Shown piece by piece: positions 1 to 5,919 of a stretch of 7,264 nt of DNA. The notes under the pieces were generated by a model. The model had not been told where the DNA came from and ran no database searches. It saw only the letters and a list, made by a program, of their open reading frames with translations. Origin of the DNA: Bacteroidales bacterium (lineage in GTDB: Bacteria > Bacteroidota > Bacteroidia > Bacteroidales > F082); the NCBI GenBank assembly GCA_017508895.1, contig JAFWRA010000145.1:1-7264 (forward strand), read 5' to 3'. Position 1 is the first letter of the stretch. Every line of letters begins with the position of its first letter. Position numbers and translations under genes: made by a program.

Positions 1-1
1 C

Positions 2-829
2 GCCAGCGAAGGCTGCGTGCTCTCAAAGGCCACTGAAGACCACAAGTACGCCGCCATCATCATGGTGAACTGCGAGACCGACTTCGTCGCCAACAACGCC
101 GACTTCGTGAAGTTCACGAAGGACGTGCTCGACATGGCCGTTGCCAACCGTGTGAAGGATATCGAAGCCCTGAAGGCCATGACGCTCGACGGTCAGACCG
201 TTGAAGCCCTCGTCGCCAACCAAAGCGCCGTCACCGGTGAGAAGACCGAACTGGGTGCTTTCAAAGTCCTCGAAGGTGAATATGTGGCCAACTACAACCA
301 CCCTGGCAACCGCCTCGCCACCATCGTTGAGATGAACAAGTCGTTCAACGGTGTTGAGGAAGTGAGCCACGAGGTGTGCATGCATGTCGCCGCCATGAAC
401 CCGCTTTCGGTGAGCGAAGCCTCCATCCCGCAAGAGGTGAAGGACCGCGAGTTCGCCGTTGCCGTCGACAAGACCAAGGAAGAACAGATCCAGAAGGAAG
501 TGGAGAAAGCCCTTCGCAAGGCTGGCATCAACCCCAACCATGCTGACAGCGATGATCACATCAGCTCCAACATCACCAAAGGTTACCTCACCGAGGAACA
601 AGGTGCACAAGCTCGTGAGATCAGAGCCAATGTTCCTGGCACAGTGCAACTTAACGAAGGCATGATTCAGAACATTGCCAAAGGTCGTCTGAACAAGTTC
701 TTCAAGGAGAGCTGCCTGCTCAACCAGGTCTCTCTCGTCGCCGACCCGAAGACCGTCGCCGAATACATCCAGGCTGCCGACAAGGAAGCCACTGTGGTGA
801 ATTTCGTGCGTATCAAGTTGGGCGAATAA
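2..829 (+). CDS. tsf: Elongation factor Ts, 5'-truncated by window edge
   Basis: EF-Ts is the cytoplasmic guanine-nucleotide exchange factor that releases GDP from EF-Tu during translation elongation. The reading frame is open to the left edge (first full codon at base 2), and the visible 275 residues start inside the protein, so the N-terminal UBA-like domain of roughly 50-60 residues is missing. The signature CETDFVANN lies near the visible N-terminus; in E. coli EF-Ts the Asp-Phe of TDFV contacts EF-Tu. Further family hallmarks are HVAAMNP in the core, GRLNKFFKE, and the C-terminal QVSLV...TVAEYI segment ending in RIKLGE. The GTG at base 17 is not a start, because the frame continues upstream with family-like sequence (ASEGCVLSK). 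Codon use is GC-rich and strongly biased compared with the genes downstream, as expected for a highly expressed translation gene. A terminator follows. In this phylum tsf usually follows rpsB, which would lie outside the window. Confidence 0.97.
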   Translation, partial: ASEGCVLSKATEDHKYAAIIMVNCETDFVANNADFVKFTKDVLDMAVANRVKDIEALKAMTLDGQTVEALVANQSAVTGEKTELGAFKVLEGEYVANYNHPGNRLATIVEMNKSFNGVEEVSHEVCMHVAAMNPLSVSEASIPQEVKDREFAVAVDKTKEEQIQKEVEKALRKAGINPNHADSDDHISSNITKGYLTEEQGAQAREIRANVPGTVQLNEGMIQNIAKGRLNKFFKESCLLNQVSLVADPKTVAEYIQAADKEATVVNFVRIKLGE

Positions 830-840
830 ATCAGCCATCA

Positions 841-875
841 TTTGTTGAGACGTTGCGCGCAACGTCTGTAACAAA
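841..875. repeat. Palindromic repeat hairpin behind tsf (copy 1)
   Basis: Bases 848-867 form a perfect 20-bp palindrome, AGACGTTGCGCGCAACGTCT. It is flanked by TTTGTT (841-846) and AACAAA (870-875), which pair further and give a hairpin of about 14-16 bp. Bases 844-870 match the reverse complement of 5777-5803 at 25 of 27 positions, so this is one of two copies of a dispersed repeat. It lies between the tsf stop and the terminator, so it would be transcribed with tsf. No U-tract follows it, so it is not itself a terminator. Confidence 0.8.
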
Positions 876-882
876 CCGAATA

Positions 883-918
883 AAAACGCATTCCAGGATT
901 TTGGAGTGCGTTTTTTTT
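883..918 (+). terminator. Rho-independent terminator of tsf
   Basis: A 12-bp stem pairs 883-894 with 903-914 (one G-U), around an 8-base loop, and is followed by a run of eight T (911-918). It lies 53 bases after the tsf stop and separates tsf from the hicBA pair. Confidence 0.92.
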
Positions 919-932
919 GTTTTTAGGCTGTC

Positions 933-957
933 AAACAAATAGAATTGTTTATTTTTG
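933..957 (+). promoter_or_regulatory. Likely hicBA promoter with small inverted repeat
   Basis: TATTTTTG at 950-957 fits the Bacteroidota -7 consensus TAnnTTTG and lies 16 bases before the hicB ATG, implying a very short leader. The -33 side is weak (only TG near 929-930 at the expected 19-base spacing). Immediately upstream, AAACAA (933-938) and TTGTTT (945-950) form an inverted repeat with a 6-base spacer that abuts the -7 box. It is a reasonable place for the antitoxin to bind, but this is inference. Confidence 0.5.
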
Positions 958-973
958 CCGAAAATAAAAGAAG

Positions 974-1369
974 ATGAAAGAGGGTAATACTAATAGAATT
1001 GAGGTGCTTCCGAGCAATAATGACGGACAAGAAAAGGAATACCGTTTTTCGTTGGAGTTTTTTGTCTTTCAAGAAAATGGAGTTCAGATTGCCTATTGTC
1101 CTTCGCTTGATATCTCTACTTCGGGAAAGACTTTCAATGAAGCTGTCGGCAACTTTTATGAGATGTTCCAGCTTTATATCGAATGTTGCGTTGAGAACAA
1201 CACTTTGCACGACGATCTGCTTGCACATGGATGGAGGTTGCAGAAACGGCAAATGCTGCCTCCGACTTTTGCAGTACTAATGAGAAAGCCAGAAATGAAG
1301 AAACTGATACGTGGAAACATCGGCTATGAAAAAGTAGTTGCTCCGGCAAGAATCCCCATGGTGGTATGA
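974..1369 (+). CDS. hicB: HicB-like antitoxin
   Basis: This 131-residue protein is a probable antitoxin that neutralises the neighbouring HicA-type RNase and represses its own operon. Residues about 20-75 resemble the HicB partial RNase H-like fold: a beta hairpin (RFSLEFFVFQENG), the typical AYCPSLDISTSGKTFNEA stretch (HicB consensus is roughly a-CPeLdi-t-G-T-eEA) and an amphipathic helix (VGNFYEMFQLYIEC). The C-terminal third (about residues 85-131) shows no obvious ribbon-helix-helix or XRE domain. It may carry the toxin-binding or DNA-binding part, which I cannot assign. The stop TGA overlaps the next ATG (ATGA at 1366-1369), indicating translational coupling to the toxin gene. The antitoxin comes first, the reverse of the textbook hicAB order. 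The assignment rests on the domain pattern plus the neighbour. Confidence 0.75.
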   Translation: MKEGNTNRIEVLPSNNDGQEKEYRFSLEFFVFQENGVQIAYCPSLDISTSGKTFNEAVGNFYEMFQLYIECCVENNTLHDDLLAHGWRLQKRQMLPPTFAVLMRKPEMKKLIRGNIGYEKVVAPARIPMVV

Positions 1370-1599
1370 GAAACCTTTCGAATGTCTCTATTAGCGAGTT
1401 CAGGGCCATCATGTTGTTGCTGGGCTTATCCAAGGTGAGAACAAAAGGAGGCCATGAAGCATGGATGAAAGCTGGCATGACTCGCCCGGCCATTGTCCAA
1501 ACCCATGTCGATCCCGTCCCAGAGTATGTCCTTCGCAATAATTTGCGAATCATTGGGATTAGTAGGGAGGAGTTTCTGACATTATTGGAGAAACTGTGA
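1366..1599 (+). CDS. hicA: HicA-like mRNA interferase toxin
   Basis: This 77-residue protein has the size and layout of HicA, a dsRBD-fold toxin that cleaves mRNA. The N-terminal helix (SISEFRAIMLLLGL) is followed by a beta strand ending in KGGHEAW. The histidine of this GGHE (residue 30) is at the position of the catalytic His in the family's G-S/G-H motif. The C-terminal half, VPEYVLRNNLRIIGISREEFLTLL, matches the HicA ending (a helix with RxxLRxxGIS-EEF). The segment between the His and that helix contains a second histidine (QTHVDPVP), as in the usual vP-H pattern. It overlaps hicB by 4 bases and has no ribosome-binding site of its own that I can see, so translation is probably coupled. 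No key residue appears missing, so the toxin is likely intact. Confidence 0.78.
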   Translation: MRNLSNVSISEFRAIMLLLGLSKVRTKGGHEAWMKAGMTRPAIVQTHVDPVPEYVLRNNLRIIGISREEFLTLLEKL

Positions 1600-1664
1600 T
1601 AAAATGAAAACAAATGATAACTAATATATTGAATTAGCAGAAAATAACCATAACATATTAATCA

Positions 1665-1835
1665 GATAGCATTTATAGCTATCCTTGAATGTCAAATTTC
1701 CACAGGTCCTCTTTGCGAGGACAACTCGTCAAGGATTGGTTATGAAATGCCGTATTTGGTACGGCGTGGAATGACTTGTTAGACGAGTGGGGCGTGGAAA
1801 CCCTGACATTCAAGCAAGAAATTGAAATTCCACGC
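1665..1835 (+). promoter_or_regulatory. Structured leader, candidate RNA switch, before HTH gene
   Basis: This gene-free segment contains nested complementary stretches. An upstream hairpin pairs 1665-1670 with 1678-1683. Directly next to it, an 11-bp closing stem pairs 1684-1694 with 1804-1814. Inside is a 2x3 internal loop and a 7-bp stem (1697-1703 with 1794-1800). Within that stem are hairpin A (1706-1711 with 1717-1722, loop TTTGC) and stem B (1724-1730 with 1782-1788). Stem B carries a terminal hairpin (1747-1754 with 1760-1767, loop TTTGG, one G-U). The strand 1792-1799 (GCGTGGAA) can alternatively pair over 8 bp with 1828-1835 (TTCCACGC), which is followed by TTTTATTAT and lies 7 bases before the ATG at 1843. 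Two mutually exclusive states, one terminator- or sequestration-like, are the architecture of a riboswitch or attenuator. I recognise no known riboswitch core. A DNA-level role (operator array or small inverted-repeat element) is the alternative. The rest of the 1600-1842 gap is AT-rich with no clear promoter; TATCCTTG at 1680-1687 is a weak candidate. Confidence 0.55.
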
Positions 1836-1842
1836 TTTTATT
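1828..1842 (+). terminator. Terminator-like alternative arm before HTH start
   Basis: TTCCACGC (1828-1835) pairs perfectly with GCGTGGAA (1792-1799), leaving a 28-base loop, and is followed by a T-rich run, TTTTATTAT. The loop is long for a classic intrinsic terminator. The hairpin may instead control translation, because it covers the region just before the ATG at 1843. It excludes the 7-bp stem of the upstream structure, since both use 1794-1799. Confidence 0.4.
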
Positions 1843-2058
1843 ATGTCGAAAGTCAGGGAGGTACATATCGGGAACAGGATTAAGGCCGTGCTGAAAGAGC
1901 AAGGCAGGACTACCGTTTGGCTAGCCAAACAAATCCCCTGTACGCCCAACCATTTGTATAAGGTGTATGCCAATGCCTCCATCAACACCGATCTGCTGAA
2001 AAACATATCCAACATTTTGGATTACAACTTCTTTGAGGACTTTATCCAAAATGGATAG
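1843..2058 (+). CDS. Small XRE-like helix-turn-helix protein
   Basis: This 71-residue protein is predicted to be a compact DNA-binding regulator made of little more than one lambda-repressor-type HTH domain. An N-terminal stretch VHIGNRIKAVLKEQG forms helix 1, TTVWLAKQ helix 2, TPNHLYKVYANA the recognition helix, and NTDLLKNISNILDYNFFEDF the closing helices. This is the standard XRE layout, ending with the hydrophobic L--IS-iL--dFF pattern common in small Bacteroidota XRE proteins. I chose ATG 1843 over the upstream in-frame TTG at 1822, because the TTG would add seven residues encoded by the 3' arm of the leader hairpin, outside the conserved domain. No partner gene sits beside it: it is neither fused to a toxin nor followed by one. 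Its role is unknown; autoregulation through the structured leader or its repeated TTCCAC/GTGGAA sites is plausible. A perfect 16-bp palindrome (1915-1930) lies within the gene. Confidence 0.75.
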   Translation: MSKVREVHIGNRIKAVLKEQGRTTVWLAKQIPCTPNHLYKVYANASINTDLLKNISNILDYNFFEDFIQNG

Positions 2059-2075
2059 GGATTGATAACGAAAAC

Positions 2076-2096
2076 AGATAGTTTTTTCTATCTTTT
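2076..2096 (+). terminator. Weak AT-rich terminator after HTH gene
   Basis: AGATAG (2076-2081) pairs with CTATCT (2088-2093) around a six-T loop and is followed by further T. With a 6-bp stem containing only two G-C pairs it is weak, but it lies 17 bases after the stop and is the only candidate before the next promoter. Confidence 0.4.
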
Positions 2097-2112
2097 ATTA
2101 ATGGTGTAAAGT

Positions 2113-2144
2113 GTTGGTTTTCAAAGAAAAGTGATTTTACTTTG
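2113..2144 (+). promoter_or_regulatory. Likely promoter of the BspA-like gene
   Basis: GTTG (2113-2116) and TTACTTTG (2137-2144) resemble the Bacteroidota -33 (TTTG) and -7 (TAnnTTTG) elements with a 20-base spacer, the expected distance. Each has one mismatch. The start would fall near 2150, giving an AT-rich leader of about 35 bases before the ATG at 2184, without a strong Shine-Dalgarno, as is usual in this phylum. Confidence 0.5.
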
Positions 2145-2183
2145 TGTTTTATTCATTTAAGTTAAAATCTAAATTCTAATGTT

Positions 2184-5100
2184 ATGAGTATTAAATTCTT
2201 ACCTTTGAAAAGGGCGGTTCGTACTGCCCTGCTTGTCCTGCTGCTGAATGTGGTGGGACTGACAAATGCAATGGCCCAGAGTTTCACTGTGGGCAACTTG
2301 AACTACTCCGTCAATGGTGACGGAACAACCGTAACCGTGACAGGCCACGTAGATGGCACTTCCGCCACAGGCCAGTTGGCGATTCCTGAAACGGTAACAT
2401 ATGAAGAGACCGTTTATTCTATTACTGAGATTGGAATTGGGGCTTTCAGTTATTGCAGTGGGTTCAGTGGCACTCTAACCATCCCTAATTCTGTAATCGT
2501 GATTGGAAGTGGTGCTTTTTCTGGTTGCAGTGGCTTCACAGGCAGCCTTGTTATCCCCAATTCCGTAACCACGATAGGCGGTGATGCTTTTTCTGGTTGC
2601 AGCGGCTTCAGTGGCGATTTAGTCATTCCAGGTTCTATTACATATTTAGGCAGTTCCGTATTTTCTGGTTGTAGTTTTGATGAAGTTTATTTCAATGCCA
2701 TTAATATTATTAATGCCCCTAACTATATTGGCATTTTCCGAGAATGTAGTGGACATCTTAACCTTAGCGAAGATTTTGTTCAAATCCCTGATTACTTGTT
2801 TTATGGTGCAGGTTTTATAGGTACTCTCATGATTCCAAATTCTGTGACTTCAATAGGCAATGCGGCTTTTTCTGGTTGCAGTGGCTTCACAGGCAACCTG
2901 ATAATCCCCAATTCCGTAACCACGATAGGCGGTTCAGCCTTCTCTGGTTGCAGTGGCTTCACAGGCAGCCTTGTTATCCCCAATTCCGTAACCACGATAG
3001 GCGGTGATGCTTTTGGTGGTTGCAGCGGCTTCACAGGCAGCCTTGTTATCCCCAATTCCGTAACCACGATAGGCGGTTATGCCTTCTCTAATTGCAGTGG
3101 GTTCACTGGTGATTTGGTCATCCCAAATTCAGTGACTACGATAGGCTATGGTACTTTTCAGAATTGCACGGGTTTAGATGGTGAACTTGTTGTTCCTGCA
3201 AACGTGACTTCTATCGGAAGTTATGCATTTTGGGGCTGTAGCGGTCTTTCGGGTGAATTGGTTCTACCAGATAACTTGACAACAATTGAAGAAGGAGTGT
3301 TTTATGGTTGCAGTGGATTTTCGGGAGAATTGAATCTCCCAACTTCCATTACTACTATTGGTTATTCTGCTTTTTACGGTTGCAGTGGCTTTTCGGGAGA
3401 ACTGAGTTTTCCAGCCTCCATTACTACTATTGGCAGTGTTGCTTTTTTGGGGTGCACAGGTTTCACAGGTAGTTTGGTCATTTTAGATTCCATAACTTCA
3501 TTGGGTGCTAATGCTTTTCAGGATTGCACTGGCATTACCGAAGTGCATTATAATGCCACGAATTGTTCTATTCCTGATTATGGCTATGGCCCTTTCCAAG
3601 GTTGCAATGGTACTCTAACAATCGCTGACAATGTGGAAAGAATCCCTGACTTTATGTTTAGGTATGCCAATTTTACAGGTGAATTGATAATTCCAAACTC
3701 TGTGACCGAAATTGGCGTTTCTGCTTTTGAAGGGTGTGGCTTCACAGGCGATTTAATCATCCCCAATTCTGTAACATCCATTGGGTCTTTGGCTTTTTCT
3801 TGGTGTACGGGATTCGATGGTGAATTGGTCATTCCTGAATCAATCACACGAATTGAAGATGGAGTGTTTTCCAATTGTTCTGGATTTACTGGTAATTTGA
3901 ATATTCCGAATAGTGTAACCTATATTGGCTATGGGGCTTTTGGTTGGTGTCAAGGTTTTGACGGTTCACTGAATTTAAGTAATTCATTGGAAACCATAGG
4001 AGAACAAGCATTCACACAATGCACGGGTTTCACTGGCGACCTAATTATTCCGAATACAGTTGCGTCCATAGGGTATAGTGCTTTTGCGGGTTGCACAGGT
4101 TTTGATGGTACTTTGACGCTTTCTAATTCCTTGACTTCGATAGAATACGAGGCTTTCTCGGGCTGTAGTGGTTTCACAGGGGATTTGGTCATTCCCAATT
4201 CCGTGACCAATATAGGTGATGACTCTTTTAAGAATTGTGGTGGTTTTGATGGCACACTAATTTTGGGTGATTCCTTGCTTACAATTAGATATGGTGCATT
4301 TTCTGGGTGCAGTGGATTTACTGGGGATCTGGTAATTCCTAATACAGTTACGGCCATTGGAGTTGGATATGCCTCTCATGATTATGCTGGTGCCTTTTAT
4401 AACTGCACTGGTTTCAATGGTCGTTTAGTGCTTGGTAGTGCTTTGGAAACTATTGGAGATTATGCTTTTATTGGTTGTGGTTTCACAGGAGACTTGGTTA
4501 TCCCGAGCTCTGTTACTACCATTGGTTATTACGCTTTCGGATTGGGAAATAATAATACCATAACTTCAATTATGTTGTACCCAGTCAATCCACCATCGAT
4601 GTATGGTTCTTTTGCTATGAACAATATTCATATTGATGATCCAGCTAATAGCATAAAAATGTATGTGCCGTACGAATCATTAGAAGACTATAAGACCGCT
4701 GAATATTGGAATGAATATCAACCTATTATTTATCCTTGGCTGCAAAAGAGCGTTTCAGGATATGGTTCAAGCGAGGGTGACTGGTACTTCTTGGCATCGC
4801 CGCTTGTGGAAAACGCAAATCCTACAACGGTTGAAAATTTGATTACTGAAACAGAGTATGACCTTTACCAATTCAACCAGTCATTTCCAATGCAAGAATG
4901 GCAGAACTATGAGGCCAATATGGAAGCTTTCGTTTTGGAAAATGGCCTAGGTTATCTGTATGCCAACAAAGAAAATGTAGATTTGATGTTTAAAGGTGAG
5001 TTTAATGAGGACGAAACAAAACTAATTGAACTTACATACGATGCTAATGCAACTTTGGCAGGTTGGAATCTTGTAGGTAACCCATTCCCTGTAGACGCTT

Positions 5101-5885
5101 ATGTCAACAAGAGTTATTATACGTTGAATGAAGGTGGCACGTCATTAGAACCAGTTGCGGCTTCGATGGAAACTATCATTCCTACTTGTACAGGCATAAT
5201 GGTGAAGGCCGATAATATAAACGAAACGGTTGTCTTTAGCAAAATGGCACCTGAAATGGTTGCTAATCAAGGTGTTTTGCAAGTTGTTGTGGTTGAAGAC
5301 AATGTGCGTGGCGATGTGGTTGAAGACAAGGCATTTGTTAGTTTCAACGCTAACGATAGATTGGAAAAATACATTTTCAACAAGGACAATGTGAGAATTA
5401 GTGTCTTCCAAAGCGGCAAAGACTTTGCTATCGCTTATGCTTCTGAACAAGATGAAATACCGCTGAATTTCAAAGTGGCCCGGAACGGTCAATACACCAT
5501 CTCCGTGAATGCTGACGGCATGGATTTCAGCTATCTGCATCTGATCGACAACCTCACAGGCGCGGATGTTGACCTGTTGGCTGAGCCAAGCTATACCTTT
5601 GAGGCCAAGACGAGCGATTATGCTTCGAGGTTCTTGCTGCGATTTATTCCAAAGGACGGCTCTTCGACAAGCTCAGAGACCTTCGCTTTCATCAGCAACG
5701 GGAATATTATCATCACTGCTACGGATACTAATTCCACATTGCAGATTGTTGATGTGACGGGTCGTGTGGTAGTTAGTACAGACGTTGCACGCAACGTCTC
5801 TACCAGCGGGATGTCGGCGGGTGTGTATGTTTTGCGTCTTATCAACGGCAACGATGTGAAGACGCAAAAGATCGTGGTGGAATAA
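2184..5885 (+). CDS. BspA-like LRR surface protein with T9SS sorting domain
   Basis: This is a 1233-residue secreted protein. A signal peptide (residues 1-31) has a basic start, the core ALLVLLLNVVGL and a likely cleavage after AMA. Residues about 69-789 hold some 26 LRR_5/BspA-type units of 24 residues, consensus GFTGDLVIPNSVTTIGxxAFxxCS, one residue longer than the classic 23-residue form. Two irregular modules (165-209 and 450-495) split the units into three blocks. A cap follows (about 790-845, including IKMYVPYESLEDY), then a beta-rich module with GWNLVGNPFPVDAYV (960-974) of a type seen in Bacteroidales surface proteins. The end (about 1165-1233) is a T9SS type A sorting domain: GRVVV, then SAGVYVLRLINGNDVKTQKIVVE (1211-1233, shown as parts SAGVYVLRL and KTQKIVVE). 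The family includes adhesins and host- or matrix-binding proteins, so surface binding is likely, but no ligand can be inferred. No secretion machinery is in the window. Part of the sorting domain is encoded by a dispersed palindromic repeat. Confidence 0.93.
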   Translation: MSIKFLPLKRAVRTALLVLLLNVVGLTNAMAQSFTVGNLNYSVNGDGTTVTVTGHVDGTSATGQLAIPETVTYEETVYSITEIGIGAFSYCSGFSGTLTIPNSVIVIGSGAFSGCSGFTGSLVIPNSVTTIGGDAFSGCSGFSGDLVIPGSITYLGSSVFSGCSFDEVYFNAINIINAPNYIGIFRECSGHLNLSEDFVQIPDYLFYGAGFIGTLMIPNSVTSIGNAAFSGCSGFTGNLIIPNSVTTIGGSAFSGCSGFTGSLVIPNSVTTIGGDAFGGCSGFTGSLVIPNSVTTIGGYAFSNCSGFTGDLVIPNSVTTIGYGTFQNCTGLDGELVVPANVTSIGSYAFWGCSGLSGELVLPDNLTTIEEGVFYGCSGFSGELNLPTSITTIGYSAFYGCSGFSGELSFPASITTIGSVAFLGCTGFTGSLVILDSITSLGANAFQDCTGITEVHYNATNCSIPDYGYGPFQGCNGTLTIADNVERIPDFMFRYANFTGELIIPNSVTEIGVSAFEGCGFTGDLIIPNSVTSIGSLAFSWCTGFDGELVIPESITRIEDGVFSNCSGFTGNLNIPNSVTYIGYGAFGWCQGFDGSLNLSNSLETIGEQAFTQCTGFTGDLIIPNTVASIGYSAFAGCTGFDGTLTLSNSLTSIEYEAFSGCSGFTGDLVIPNSVTNIGDDSFKNCGGFDGTLILGDSLLTIRYGAFSGCSGFTGDLVIPNTVTAIGVGYASHDYAGAFYNCTGFNGRLVLGSALETIGDYAFIGCGFTGDLVIPSSVTTIGYYAFGLGNNNTITSIMLYPVNPPSMYGSFAMNNIHIDDPANSIKMYVPYESLEDYKTAEYWNEYQPIIYPWLQKSVSGYGSSEGDWYFLASPLVENANPTTVENLITETEYDLYQFNQSFPMQEWQNYEANMEAFVLENGLGYLYANKENVDLMFKGEFNEDETKLIELTYDANATLAGWNLVGNPFPVDAYVNKSYYTLNEGGTSLEPVAASMETIIPTCTGIMVKADNINETVVFSKMAPEMVANQGVLQVVVVEDNVRGDVVEDKAFVSFNANDRLEKYIFNKDNVRISVFQSGKDFAIAYASEQDEIPLNFKVARNGQYTISVNADGMDFSYLHLIDNLTGADVDLLAEPSYTFEAKTSDYASRFLLRFIPKDGSSTSSETFAFISNGNIIITATDTNSTLQIVDVTGRVVVSTDVARNVSTSGMSAGVYVLRLINGNDVKTQKIVVE
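2460..4550 (+). repeat. Tandem 72-bp LRR-coding repeats
   Basis: About 25 units of 72 bp (24 codons) run in tandem from residue 93 to 789, interrupted at 2676-2810 and 3531-3668 by two irregular modules. Conservation varies. Units between about 2811 and 3170 and at 2520-2591 are nearly identical at the DNA level; for example, 2520-2591 equals 2943-3014 over 72 bases. Later units keep the protein motif but differ in codons. From about 3738 on, the units alternate between an FTGDL type and an FDGEL/FDGTL type, a 144-bp super-period. Confidence 0.93.
5777..5803. repeat. Palindromic repeat inside coding sequence (copy 2)
   Basis: AGACGTTGCACGCAACGTCT (5780-5799) is a palindrome apart from its central base pair. 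Bases 5777-5803 match 844-870 in inverted orientation at 25 of 27 positions. Here it is read in frame and encodes TDVARNVS (residues 1199-1206), between the GRVVV strand and the AGVYVL strand of the T9SS sorting domain. The mRNA could form a hairpin 8-9 bp long, extended by GTA/TAC at its foot. Confidence 0.8.
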
Positions 5886-5919
5886 ATCAATTCGTTAAAC
5901 AATTAAACAACATACGACA

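Noticed and set aside
23..874. Long minus-strand open frame opposite tsf (283 codons)
   Set aside because: It mirrors the GC-rich, codon-biased tsf frame, and its translation has no recognisable domain. EF-Ts is certain on the plus strand.
1684..1814. MITE-like element with about 20-base terminal inverted repeats
   Set aside because: The ends are inverted repeats, but I find no target-site duplication and the interior forms further nested stems, which fits an RNA fold better. It is kept only as an alternative.
1665..1835. Retron-like ncRNA (paired ends with internal hairpins)
   Set aside because: The closing stem recalls retron a1/a2 repeats, but no reverse transcriptase gene follows, only a 71-residue HTH protein.
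1822..1842. TTG start for the HTH gene
   Set aside because: The extra seven codons coincide with the 3' arm of the leader hairpin and lie outside the HTH domain; ATG 1843 is the better start.
2801..4357. Minus-strand open frames opposite the LRR array (around 2801-3067, 3584-3874, 3950-4357)
   Set aside because: They are repetitive peptides generated by reading the 72-bp repeats antisense. They have no start signals and only reflect the repeat periodicity.
2460..4550. CRISPR-like array because of regular repeats
   Set aside because: The repeats are contiguous 72-bp coding units with no unique spacers and an intact reading frame.
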